Positions 42,201 through 49,594 of a stretch of 64,000 nt of DNA are shown here, in pieces. Position numbers and translations under genes: made by a program. Below the pieces are notes generated by a model that was given only the letters and a program-made list of their open reading frames with translations, was not told where the DNA came from and made no database searches. The stretch comes from Paramicrobacterium fandaimingii (GTDB lineage: Bacteria > Actinomycetota > Actinomycetes > Actinomycetales > Microbacteriaceae): NCBI RefSeq assembly GCF_011751745.2, contig NZ_CP061170.1, positions 372,001 through 436,000 of the forward strand, written 5' to 3'. The first letter of the stretch is position 1; the number at the start of each line of letters is the position of its first letter.

Positions 42201-43490
42201 CGCCACGGTGCCCTTGTCACCGCGGCTGAACGCGATGGCGCTGCTGCCGTTCGTCCACTTCTTGGTGATGTCGGTGCCGTACGTCTCGGTGCGGAATCCG
42301 ACCATGTTGGTGATCTCGTTCTCTGCGTGCTCGCATGTCCACACGGAGCCTGAGCCGCAGGTGGGGTCGATGACCTCTCCGGATGCTGTCTGGGGAGGAC
42401 CGGCATCGAAGTTGCTGAACTCGAAGCCCGACTGAATGGACGGCGAGCCGTAGTTCCACGCGAGCGTGAAGATCTGCGCGAGGTCGTAGACATCGCCGTC
42501 CTTATAGCTCAGCGTCTGGCCGTTGCGCTCGGTGTCGTGGTTGTCGACGAAGACTCCGGCGTCGGCGCTGCTGAGAAATCCGTCCCAGGTTTCGCCAATG
42601 CCTTTCCCCTCGATCAGCCAGTCAATCGTTCCACCGCCGAACGCTTCGTTGAGTTTGCGAGCGTACGCGAACTCGTGGATGTCTCCCATGCCGAGGTACT
42701 CTTCCGGCTGAATCGGCTCGTTGGCACGAATGACCTCCTGCACGATGTACAAATCGTCTTTGTTCTTGACCTTCGACATGATGCCGCGCAGGTCATCGGC
42801 AGCAATGTGCTTGACGGCGTCGATGCGGAATCCGGCTGCACCAAGGTCGACGAGGTGGTTGAGATAGTCAGCAATGGTCTGCTGAACGTAGGCCGAACCC
42901 GTGTCGAGGTCAGCGAGGTTCACGAGGTTGCAATTCTGCACTTCGTCACGATCTTGATAGTTCGAGATATCCCGGCGGCAGTCATGGAAGTCATTGTCGC
43001 TGTACAGACCGGAATAGTTGTAGTGCCCGTACGAGCTTCCTGCCCAGCCTGTTCCGCCGTCTGAGTCGCCGCTCATGTGGTTGATCACGGCATCCACGAT
43101 CACTTCGACACCCGCGGCATTGCACGTGGCGATCATGTCCTTGAACTCTTCTGCGGTGCCCAGCCGTGACTCGAGCTTGTAGCTCACCGGCTGATAGTAC
43201 GTCCACCATTGACTCCCGACGACGTGCTCCTGCGGGGGAGACGTCTGCACGTAGCCGTAGCCGGCAGGGCCGAGCGTATTCGTGCATTCGCGTGCAATGG
43301 CATTCCACGTCCACGAGAACATGACGGCCGTCACGTCCTTCGGACCGGGAGCGGAAGCGTGGGCCTTTTGCGGTGGAACGATCGCGACGAGAAGTCCAGC
43401 GATCAGAAGCCCGACCGTGAGGGCGACCCAGGGTATTCGCCTGCGACGCCCTCCTACTCGGGTGTGTACGTGGGGCGGCACTGTACTCAT
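39285..43490 (-). CDS. Secreted multidomain alpha-amylase (GH13) with FN3, CBM25 and CBM9-like domains
   Basis: 1401 residues. A basic N-terminus and signal peptide end near AHASA (about 45). The GH13 barrel has the nucleophile Asp224 in GFRIDAVKH, acid/base Glu252 in IVQEV and the third Asp319 in FVDNHD. Then come an FN3 domain (about 505-595), two tandem CBM25-type starch-binding modules (about 600-693 and 700-791, each with WTT-P and WY motifs), three more FN3 domains (about 797-1085) and a CBM9-like end. It degrades starch or glycogen outside the cell. ATG 43490 has an AAGGAG ribosome-binding site. Two LacI-type operators lie upstream. No cell-wall anchor is seen. Confidence 0.92.
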   Translation of the reverse strand: MSTVPPHVHTRVGGRRRRIPWVALTVGLLIAGLLVAIVPPQKAHASAPGPKDVTAVMFSWTWNAIARECTNTLGPAGYGYVQTSPPQEHVVGSQWWTYYQPVSYKLESRLGTAEEFKDMIATCNAAGVEVIVDAVINHMSGDSDGGTGWAGSSYGHYNYSGLYSDNDFHDCRRDISNYQDRDEVQNCNLVNLADLDTGSAYVQQTIADYLNHLVDLGAAGFRIDAVKHIAADDLRGIMSKVKNKDDLYIVQEVIRANEPIQPEEYLGMGDIHEFAYARKLNEAFGGGTIDWLIEGKGIGETWDGFLSSADAGVFVDNHDTERNGQTLSYKDGDVYDLAQIFTLAWNYGSPSIQSGFEFSNFDAGPPQTASGEVIDPTCGSGSVWTCEHAENEITNMVGFRTETYGTDITKKWTNGSSAIAFSRGDKGTVAINRGGSELTRTFETGLPDGTYYNVIQATRDGDSWSGDTITVSGGAFTATVPSNGAVAIHAGAKAGQECADTAAPTTPTNVEASADGTNVTVSWTASTDDCAVTGYTITRSGADGETTLTAPGSSTSITDSGLDPDTEYQYTVTATDGANTSKPSSAASVTTGETSPDASTEVFYHDNGTWSDFYIHYQVGDGEWTTAPGEKMQERCNGWYGATINLGTADGLTAAFTNGSGSWDNNGDKNFALTSGVQAIADGAITSADPCSDEPPVGEDMTVFYKADKDWDAYYAHYRVGEGDWTTVPGIPMEQACDGWYTLTIDSGATGTTFAFNNGAGQWDSNGSKNYVVSGNVVAVASGSVSGTAPCDLPATTPTTPANVSVTADNGAVTVSWDASTADSGIAKYTVARTGGVDGTVSADVADTSYVDTSVSESTTYTYSVTATAEDGGVSLASDAVEITTPGTTGGDDSEKPSAPTGLTVTASGDTVQLTWNAATDNVGVAGYRVIKAGGGEATLGIITEATEIGFFNLTPGEEYIFKVQAMDAAGNLSGWSDVVSTTTRGDDDTTAPTAPAGLAATVDGTSVTLTWTPSTDDTAVASYTVRSNDGDATKKTDATKPSLTLDNLTAGATYTFTVQAIDSSGNTSDWSESVSATIEGESDPGIPGEPTGTDYSEGYYQQNPEGNVGAAAEITVDGDASEWTPAMVIAQGVANDDPRIFRGSHEGPVYDLYSLSSAWDDDALYLMWQFTNVTDVVDPGQGYPISDNGKPYNGDIPQALAFDVTAEGGDGLIDGTEEGVWGIRSTFSNDEVDHLAMFSSKPGVGEPAMFSLNASGAFDYEPANAVGFDEAAISYAYGDGFYGASLMGVDANGYEGYTPDDLADTSAFIDFLDTAHDTMQDTVYEMKIPFAALGTTRDAVEANGIGVMLLSTFGQSAIGSLPQDPAMLDVATEPYSADKSTSAEKEDWDPITAQFARIGA

Positions 43491-43589
43491 TGCGGTGCTC
43501 CTTTGCATTGTGCGGACACCGCACGCAATGTCAGCGTGACGTGCGGGCGTGCGGTGATGGCACTCACGGTAGAGCGCACAACGATTTAA

Positions 43590-43603
43590 TGCAAGCGTTT
43601 ACA
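43590..43603. promoter_or_regulatory. LacI/MalR-type operator, proximal, before the amylase gene
   Basis: TGCAAGCGTTTACA fits the general LacI-family pattern TGNAAGCGNTTNCA, about 100 bases before the amylase start. It differs from the GAGAAAGCGCTTTCTC sites, so another regulator, such as a maltose-responsive one encoded elsewhere, is likely. Confidence 0.65.
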
Positions 43604-43685
43604 TAAAGATGGAAATGCTACAAAAACAGCGAACTGTTGCGTCCGAAACATCCAGTTCTGGCAACGATCGCCGCAAACACCCTCA

Positions 43686-43699
43686 TGGAAGCGTTTTCA
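43686..43699. promoter_or_regulatory. LacI/MalR-type operator, distal, before the amylase gene
   Basis: TGGAAGCGTTTTCA is a second copy of the pattern, exactly 96 bases from the first, a distance compatible with repressor looping over about nine helical turns. Confidence 0.6.
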
Positions 43700-43786
43700 G
43701 AAATTCTCCGTATGCCGATTCTGCCGCGGAGCCCGAGGCGATTGCCAGATTCTCCGATTTGCTCTGCCCTTATGTGTGCAAGCCGG

Positions 43787-44767
43787 TTACAGCAGGGCGT
43801 AGCAGCGGCGGATGCGGTCACGCCACCATGCGTCTCGTTCCGGCGACGCGGCGTACTCGCGCAGCATCCGCTCTGATACCTCGATGCGACGCACGTCGAT
43901 GGCGCCGTCGTGCGCTCGCAGTGGCTGCTCGGTGACGTCGGCGGCAAGCAGTGACGCTGTGCCGAGGCCGCAGTCGTACGGCAGCTCCGGCACCGCGGCG
44001 GCCAAGTGCGCGCCGAGCGCGAGGCCGACCGAGGTGTCGAGAGCACTCGAGACGGTGACAGGCAGCCCCGCCTCGCGCACGATATCGAGCGCTCTGGTGA
44101 TGCCGCCAAGTGGCTGCGCCTTGACGATCAGCAGGTCGGCGGCGCCCGCCCTGGAGACGGCGAGCGGGTCGTCTGCCTTGCGCACTGACTCGTCTGCGGC
44201 GATCGGAATGCCCATGTACTTCACGCGTTTGCGCACGTCGGCGAGCTCATCGACCGTGCCGCACGGCTGCTCGACATACTCGATGTCGCACTCGGAAAGC
44301 GAGCGGATGGCGTGCTCGGCCTCGTCGACGTTCCAGCCCCCGTTCGCGTCGAGGCGCACGCGGCCCTCTGGCCCCATCAAGCGGCGCACCTCCGCGACCC
44401 GCGCGACGTCGTCATCGAGAGTCTGCCCGCGCTCGGCGACTTTTACCTTCACGGTGCGGCATCCGTCGTAGCGTGCCAGCACGCTCTCGACCTGGGTGGC
44501 GTCGACCGCCGGCATCGTTGCATTGACCCGGATGCTGTCGCGGCGCAGCGCCGGCAGCTCACCCCAGCCGAACTCGATGCCCGCGCGCAACCACGTCGCC
44601 GCCTCGGCATCCTCGTACTCGGTGAACGGAGAGAACTCGGTGGCGCCCCGCGGCCCGCTGAAGATCACGGCCTCGCGCTGGGTGATTCCCCGAAACTGCG
44701 TTGTCAGCGGCAGAGAGACAACGCGGGCTGAGGCGAGAAGCTCGTCGAGCGGCGGCAGTGCATCCAT
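43787..44767 (-). CDS. menC: o-Succinylbenzoate synthase
   Basis: 326 residues, enolase superfamily. Catalytic Lys in CRTVKVKVAE, metal ligands Asp in VRLDANGGW, Glu in EYVEQP and Asp in IAADES, and the second Lys in DLLIVKAQPLGG match MenC. It dehydrates SHCHC to o-succinylbenzoate in menaquinone synthesis. ATG 44767 is taken as start; GTG 44782 is in frame. The gene is divergent from menB. Its last codons carry the 21-bp sequence repeated at 39202. Confidence 0.94.
   Translation of the reverse strand: MDALPPLDELLASARVVSLPLTTQFRGITQREAVIFSGPRGATEFSPFTEYEDAEAATWLRAGIEFGWGELPALRRDSIRVNATMPAVDATQVESVLARYDGCRTVKVKVAERGQTLDDDVARVAEVRRLMGPEGRVRLDANGGWNVDEAEHAIRSLSECDIEYVEQPCGTVDELADVRKRVKYMGIPIAADESVRKADDPLAVSRAGAADLLIVKAQPLGGITRALDIVREAGLPVTVSSALDTSVGLALGAHLAAAVPELPYDCGLGTASLLAADVTEQPLRAHDGAIDVRRIEVSERMLREYAASPERDAWWRDRIRRCYALL
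43795..43815. repeat. Right copy of the 21-bp direct repeat, within the 3' end of menC
   Basis: Identical to 39202-39222 over 21 bases and in the same orientation. It encodes the C-terminal residues of MenC (IRRCYAL on the minus strand), so the menC side is likely the original and the left one the copy. Confidence 0.75.
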
Positions 44768-44928
44768 GTGCCCATTGTGCACCGCGTGAGCGTGCAGGTA
44801 TTCGGACTTCTGACGTGTCGGGCGGTGTGTCGTGCATCAACACGCCGTGGTCGGGCCGAAAGTTCCGAATGCCTGAACCATGTGTGCGCAACTCTCGTCG
44901 GCATCCGCGTCCCAACTACGATTGAGGC

Positions 44929-45831
44929 ATGACGGTGTCTGAGATCTTTGACGAGTCCGAGTGGCAGACGGTTGAGGGCTTCGAGCAGCTCACCGACATT
45001 ACCTATCACCACACGCACGATGGGCGCGTGGCGCGCGTGGCCTTCGACCGCCCCGAGGTGCGCAACGCTTTTCGGCCGCACACGGTCGACGAGCTCTACC
45101 GGGCACTCGAGCACGCGCGCACGACGTCGACGATCGGCGTGGTGCTGCTCACGGGCAACGGGCCAAGCTCGAAAGACGGCGGCTGGGCGTTCTGCTCGGG
45201 TGGCGACCAGCGCATCCGCGGCCGCGACGGCTACAAGTACTCCGATGCCGACACCTCCGAGGGCATCGACCCGGCGCGCTCGGGGCGGCTGCACATTCTC
45301 GAGGTGCAGCGACTCATTCGCTTCATGCCCAAGGTTGTGATCGCCGTCGTTCCCGGCTGGGCGGCCGGCGGCGGGCACTCGCTGCACGTCATATGCGACC
45401 TCACGATCGCGAGCGAGCGGGCGAAGTTCAAACAGACGGATGCCGATGTCGGCTCCTTCGACGCTGGCTACGGGTCCGCCTACTTCGCGCGCCAGATCGG
45501 GCAGAAGTTCGCGCGCGAGGTGTTCTTTCTCGCCGGAACATACACGGCCCAGCGCGCCTACGAGATGGGCGCTGTCAACGCTGTCGTTCCGCACGCCGAA
45601 CTCGAAGCCGAGGCGCTGCGGTGGGCTCGCCGCATCCTCACAAAATCGCCGACGGCGATTCGGATGCTGAAATTCGCGTTCAATGCAGTCGACGACGGTC
45701 TTGTCGGGCAACAGGTCTTCGCGGGGGAGGCGACGCGTCTCGCCTACGGCACAGACGAGGCTGTGGAGGGGCGCGACGCCTTCCTTGAGAAGCGTGATCC
45801 CGACTGGTCGCCGTACCCCTGGCAGTACTGA
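44929..45831 (+). CDS. menB: 1,4-Dihydroxy-2-naphthoyl-CoA synthase
   Basis: 300 residues, crotonase superfamily. The oxyanion-hole Gly residues and bicarbonate-site environment appear in WAFCSGGDQRIRGRDGYKY and VPGWAAGGGHSLHVICDLTIAS; DADVGSFDAGYGSAYFARQIG is a MenB hallmark. It closes the naphthoquinone ring of o-succinylbenzoyl-CoA. The gene is divergent from menC, and menE follows after 161 bases containing a 66-bp palindromic element. Confidence 0.96.
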   Translation: MTVSEIFDESEWQTVEGFEQLTDITYHHTHDGRVARVAFDRPEVRNAFRPHTVDELYRALEHARTTSTIGVVLLTGNGPSSKDGGWAFCSGGDQRIRGRDGYKYSDADTSEGIDPARSGRLHILEVQRLIRFMPKVVIAVVPGWAAGGGHSLHVICDLTIASERAKFKQTDADVGSFDAGYGSAYFARQIGQKFAREVFFLAGTYTAQRAYEMGAVNAVVPHAELEAEALRWARRILTKSPTAIRMLKFAFNAVDDGLVGQQVFAGEATRLAYGTDEAVEGRDAFLEKRDPDWSPYPWQY

Positions 45832-45879
45832 CGGCCGCCCCGCAGCGGGCGTGCCGTGCAGCACCCAGTCGGCGTCAGC

Positions 45880-45945
45880 AACGCGTGCCGCTTCTGGCCA
45901 TTAAGACCGAGTAGAGGTGGCAAGAAGTGGCACACGACAGGGCAG
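45880..45945. repeat. 66-bp palindromic element, intergenic copy
   Basis: Ends are complementary: GTGCCGCTTCT (45885-45895) against AGAAGTGGCAC (45923-45933), ten of eleven matching. The outer 21 bases match the copy inside menD (50249-50269) at 18 positions, the last 24 match almost as well, the total length is the same, and the middle has diverged. Confidence 0.7.
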
Positions 45946-45992
45946 GGGTCGCGACACGTGAAAGTGCGGAGTGCGAGACGTAGACTCGGGTC

Positions 45993-47165
45993 ATGACGCG
46001 CAGTCTCGTCGCTGTTTCAGCATCCGATCCGCTCGAAGTCATGAGCGCACTGCGTGGCGCCCTTGATCGCTCGGGCCCCGCGCTGCTGCCGCTTGCGGCC
46101 GAGTCCACGCACGAGGACGCCCCGCTCGCCGCCCACCTCGGCGCAGAGCTGCACGAAGCGCCGCAGGCGACGGCCGCCGTCATTCGCACCTCGGGGTCGA
46201 CGGGCCTGCCCAAGAACGTCGTGCTCAGCGCCGATGCGCTGCTTTCGTCGGCATCCGCGTCGGAGTCGGTCATGGGCGGCCCCGGACAGTGGCTGCTTGC
46301 GCTTCCCGCGCACTACGTTGCAGGACTGCAGGTGCTCGTGCGTTCGATCGCCGCAGAGACCACGCCCATCGTGCTGTCGCCTGGCCACTTCGACACCGCC
46401 GCGTTCATCGAGGCGAGCAAGCAGCTCACGGGCGAGCGGCACTTCACCTCGCTCGTTCCCGCGCAGCTCATGCGGCTGCTCGAGTCGCGCGCCGGGGTGA
46501 TGGCCCTGCGCCGTTTCGACGGCATCCTGATCGGGGGGCAGGCCCTTCCCGAACCGATTCGCGATCGCGCGCAGCTGCTCGGCCTGCCGGTGTATCGCAC
46601 CTATGGTTCGAGCGAGACCTCGGGGGGCTGCGTGTATAACGGGCGACCGCTGCCCGGCATCGAGATGAACATCGTCGACGGGCAGGTGGAGCTGACCGGC
46701 CCGACGCTGAGCGATGGCTACCTCGCTGACGACGGCACAATCGATCACACCCGCATGGAGGGCGTCTTTGTCGACCGCGAGGGGCGCCAGTGGTATCGCA
46801 CCGGTGACCTCGCCACGATCGACGACGACGTGCTCACGGTGCTCGGCCGGGCCGACAACGTGATCGTCTCGGGCGGCGTCAACGTCAATCTCGATCGCGT
46901 CGAGCGCATCGTCCACACGCTCGCCGGGCTTGAAGACGCCGTTGTCGTCGGTGCCGCGGACGATCGCTGGGGGCACGTTCCCGTTGTGATCACCGATGTC
47001 TCGGGTGCCCGCCTCGATGCGGTTCAGGATGCTGTCTCGCGGCAGCTCGGCAAGCCAGCACGACCCGATCGCATCGTCACTGTCGCCGCCGTTCCCCGGC
47101 TCGCTTCGGGCAAGCCCGACCGCCAGGCTGTGGCCCGCGCGATCGCGGAGCGCACGCTGCCATAG
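45993..47165 (+). CDS. menE: o-Succinylbenzoate-CoA ligase (AMP-forming)
   Basis: 390 residues, short like other actinobacterial MenE proteins. The adenylation P-loop motif is VIRTSGSTGLPKNVVLS near residue 65, followed by YRTYGSSETSGGCVYNG and WYRTGDLATID, and the C-terminal catalytic Lys motif LASGKPDRQAV. It activates o-succinylbenzoate to its CoA thioester for MenB. menA follows after 39 bases. Confidence 0.94.
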   Translation: MTRSLVAVSASDPLEVMSALRGALDRSGPALLPLAAESTHEDAPLAAHLGAELHEAPQATAAVIRTSGSTGLPKNVVLSADALLSSASASESVMGGPGQWLLALPAHYVAGLQVLVRSIAAETTPIVLSPGHFDTAAFIEASKQLTGERHFTSLVPAQLMRLLESRAGVMALRRFDGILIGGQALPEPIRDRAQLLGLPVYRTYGSSETSGGCVYNGRPLPGIEMNIVDGQVELTGPTLSDGYLADDGTIDHTRMEGVFVDREGRQWYRTGDLATIDDDVLTVLGRADNVIVSGGVNVNLDRVERIVHTLAGLEDAVVVGAADDRWGHVPVVITDVSGARLDAVQDAVSRQLGKPARPDRIVTVAAVPRLASGKPDRQAVARAIAERTLP

Positions 47166-47169
47166 CGAT

Positions 47170-47180
47170 CTTTAGTAAAG
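47170..47180. promoter_or_regulatory. Small palindrome before menA
   Basis: CTTTAGTAAAG is a perfect 5+1+5 dyad between the menE stop and the AGGAGG ribosome-binding site of menA. It may be part of a promoter or a regulatory site; the evidence is weak. Confidence 0.25.
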
Positions 47181-47204
47181 TTGCCGCGGAGCAGGAGGTC
47201 ATTC

Positions 47205-48200
47205 GTGGCAGCACAGCGCAAGAGCACGTCGAAGACACGTCAGGGTACGACGATCCCCGTCGCCCGAAAAGGCGGGGGCAAGAGCGGCAACCCGGCGGCA
47301 CGGCCGCTGCAGCACATCAAGCCGGCGACGGCGGGTGATTGGATTCGCGCCGCCCGCATTCCAACGCTGCCGATGTCGATCGCGCCGGTGCTTGTGGGAA
47401 CGGGCGCTGCGCGCATCGCAGGTGCCCCCGACGAGTTCCACTGGGTGCGGGCGCTGCTCTGCCTCGCCGTCGCGGTCGCCCTGCAGATCGGCGTCAACTT
47501 CGCGAACGACTACTCCGACGGCATCCGGGGGACCGATCGGCGTCGCGTCGGCCCCGGCCGTCTCGTGGGCTCGGGCAAGGCACGCCCCAAGAGCGTTCTC
47601 ACGGCCGCCCTCGTGTTCTTCGGGATCGCTGCCGTGGCTGGTGTGCTCATCACCGTCGCCACGGGGCAGTGGTGGCTGATCGCCGTCGGCGCAGCGTGCA
47701 TTCTGGCGGCGTGGTTCTACACGGGAGGCAAGCGCCCTTACGGGTACTACGCGCTCGGCGAGATCGTCGTCTTCATCTTCTTCGGGCTCGTCGCAACGCT
47801 CGGCACCATGTGGGTGCAGGTGGGGCAGCTCAACCAAGAGGCCTGGTACGGCGCCGTGGGCGTCGGCCTCATCTCGATGTCGGCGATTCTCGTCAACAAC
47901 CTGCGCGACCGCGAGTCAGACAAACTTGCCCGTAAGCACACGCTCTCGGTGCTGATCGGCGGACTCGCGTCTCGCATTCTCTTCGTCGTGCTGATGCTCG
48001 CGCCGTTTGCGATTGCTGCCCTCGTTGCGTTGTTCTACCCGGGGCTGTGGTACGCCGGAGCCGCGCTGCTCGCCGCACTCCCCGCATGCCTCATCGTCAT
48101 CACGGCACGCACGCCGAAGGAGCTGGTGCTCGCTCTCAAGCTCGTGGGAATCACGCAGCTTCTCTACGGCATCGCGTTCTTTCTCGGCTACTCGTTCTAG
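47205..48200 (+). CDS. menA: 1,4-Dihydroxy-2-naphthoate polyprenyltransferase
   Basis: 331 residues. A basic N-terminal tail (1-45) precedes a UbiA-type membrane domain with about nine helices. The Mg-pyrophosphate-binding motifs are NFANDYSDGIRGTD and, later, LVNNLRDRESDKLARKHTL. It attaches the polyprenyl chain to the naphthoate at the membrane. GTG 47205 has a clear AGGAGG. It is convergent with the acetyltransferase gene. Confidence 0.95.
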   Translation: MAAQRKSTSKTRQGTTIPVARKGGGKSGNPAARPLQHIKPATAGDWIRAARIPTLPMSIAPVLVGTGAARIAGAPDEFHWVRALLCLAVAVALQIGVNFANDYSDGIRGTDRRRVGPGRLVGSGKARPKSVLTAALVFFGIAAVAGVLITVATGQWWLIAVGAACILAAWFYTGGKRPYGYYALGEIVVFIFFGLVATLGTMWVQVGQLNQEAWYGAVGVGLISMSAILVNNLRDRESDKLARKHTLSVLIGGLASRILFVVLMLAPFAIAALVALFYPGLWYAGAALLAALPACLIVITARTPKELVLALKLVGITQLLYGIAFFLGYSF

Positions 48201-48236
48201 ACGCACCGGGGGGTCGCGATGTGCGCGCCCTCCGGG

Positions 48237-48647
48237 TCAGTCGAGGCGTTTGCCGAGCACAACGACGTCTGAGCGTTCGTAGCCGAGACGGTCATAGAAC
48301 GAGCGAACGTCGCTGTTCTCACTGCGCACCATGAGCTGGATTTTGGGAATGCCGTGGTCGCGAACCCACTCCTCGCACGCGGACATGAGCCGTGCGCCGA
48401 GCCCGCGTCCGCGACACCGTTCGGTAACGGCGAGCGAATACACCCATCCGCGGTGGCCGTCGTGCCCGACCATGGCCGTCGCGACGACCCCGGCGTCGTC
48501 GGCGATGGCAAGCACCGTCGAGTCGGGCCCACGCAGTGCGCGCCGGCAGTCGGCGTGGGCGTCGTTCCACGGGCGGGTCAGACCGGCCTCGGTCCAGAGT
48601 GCAACGGCATCCGGAATCTGCTGGTCAGTGAGAGGCGCGACGTTCAT
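48237..48647 (-). CDS. GNAT-family N-acetyltransferase (YpeA-like)
   Basis: 136 residues with the GNAT fold: GHDGHRGWVYSLAVTERCRGRGLGARLMSACEEWVRDHG includes the acetyl-CoA pyrophosphate-binding Q/R-x-x-G-x-G/A motif, and VRSENSDVRSFYDRLGYERSDVVVLGKRL is the typical C-terminal part of YpeA-like proteins. The substrate is unknown. It lies inside the men cluster in opposite direction and has no evident link to it. Confidence 0.9.
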   Translation of the reverse strand: MNVAPLTDQQIPDAVALWTEAGLTRPWNDAHADCRRALRGPDSTVLAIADDAGVVATAMVGHDGHRGWVYSLAVTERCRGRGLGARLMSACEEWVRDHGIPKIQLMVRSENSDVRSFYDRLGYERSDVVVLGKRLD

Positions 48648-48679
48648 CGCTCAATGCTAGCGAGGTGCGGATGCTGGAG

Positions 48680-49033
48680 TCAGCGCGATGTGGCGTCGCC
48701 GTCAACGTGATCGCTGTGTTCCGCGTTCTGCGCCGCATCGGGCTCGGGATGCTGCGGGTGCTCGCTGTGCTCGATGACCTCATCTTCGGCCTCTTCGTCC
48801 GTCGGCGTCTCGTGCGGCCCGGCATCCGCGCCCGTGCGCTTGTTGTGAATCGCCACGGCAACCTGCTCGCGCGGGCGTCGAAGGAAGATCAGTGAGATCG
48901 CAAAACCGATGAGTGCCGCAACGATCGCAGAGAACCACTCGTTGAAGCCGAGCAGCAGCAGAATCGCCAAAGGGACGAAGAACGTCAGAAGGCGAAGAAT
49001 CGTGTAGATGACGGCAGGGGGAATGCGTTTCAC
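48680..49033 (-). CDS. DUF4229-type membrane protein with His/Glu-rich tail
   Basis: 117 residues. Two hydrophobic helices at about 8-28 and 33-50 (FFVPLAILLLLGFNEWFSAIVAALIGFAISLIFL) and RRPREQVA match the DUF4229 pattern. From residue 65 the protein is a hydrophilic, acidic and His-rich tail (VIEHSEHPQHPEPDAAQNAE, then HSDHVDGDA), probably disordered and cytoplasmic. Such small proteins are often found near menA and menD in Microbacteriaceae. Function unknown. Confidence 0.8.
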   Translation of the reverse strand: MKRIPPAVIYTILRLLTFFVPLAILLLLGFNEWFSAIVAALIGFAISLIFLRRPREQVAVAIHNKRTGADAGPHETPTDEEAEDEVIEHSEHPQHPEPDAAQNAEHSDHVDGDATSR

Positions 49034-49120
49034 AAGAGAATTCTAGGTTGTGTCGGCTGTCTGAGCGCTGGATGCCGTCATGCCCAGTGCATTAACCGTC
49101 TGGGCAGATACCATTGGTGC

Positions 49121-49594
49121 ATGGCACGCCTGCTCTTCATCTTGATTCCGGTGATCGTGGCGATCACGATCTACTCGGTCGTTGATTGCGCCATCATCGA
49201 CAATCGGCGCGTCAGGGGACTGTCGAAGCCGGTGTGGATCGTCGTGATCCTTGTGCTTCCGGTGATCGGCCTGCTGCTGTGGTACTTCATCGGTCGCGGC
49301 GGCGCCGAACTGGCGCGCGATGTGGCGCCTGATGACGACCCCTCGTTCATCGGTGAGCTGCATACAGACAGCGTGCAAGACGACCGCATTCGTCAGCTTG
49401 AAGAAGAGCTCGCCGCTCTCGACGCCGAAGAAGAGATCATTCGTCCGCGCGACGAAAAGAAGAAGCGGCAGGATGCTGCTGAGGCAGAGAAGCGCAAGCG
49501 CGACAAAGACGCGGTAGACAAGGATCTGCCAAACGATGACGGTCACCCCACAGACCACGGCCACGGAACTGGGTCGAACAACACGGATGCCTGA
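49121..49594 (+). CDS. PLDc_N-type membrane protein with charged coiled-coil tail
   Basis: 157 residues. The first 65 hold two helices and the phospholipase-D-nuclease N-terminal pattern (YSVVDCAIIDNRRVRGLSKPVWIVVILVLPVIGLLLWYFIGRG). The rest is a long, highly charged helix (RIRQLEEELAALDAEEEI and onward) that may form a coiled coil, and an end with HPTDHGHGTG. It is not a nuclease itself. The menD gene starts inside its last codons or earlier. Confidence 0.85.
   Translation: MARLLFILIPVIVAITIYSVVDCAIIDNRRVRGLSKPVWIVVILVLPVIGLLLWYFIGRGGAELARDVAPDDDPSFIGELHTDSVQDDRIRQLEEELAALDAEEEIIRPRDEKKKRQDAAEAEKRKRDKDAVDKDLPNDDGHPTDHGHGTGSNNTDA

Larger units (their letters stand above)
43491..43786. other. 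Amylase promoter region, gene-free
   Basis: This 296-base stretch between the amylase start and the menC stop has no convincing gene. It is richer in A and T than its surroundings and holds two LacI/MalR-type operators. Its left part probably contains the amylase promoter. Confidence 0.6.

Noticed and set aside
39202..43815. Full integrative element around the amylase
   Set aside because: The direct repeats suggest gain by recombination, but there is no integrase, transposase or tRNA, so I report repeats only.
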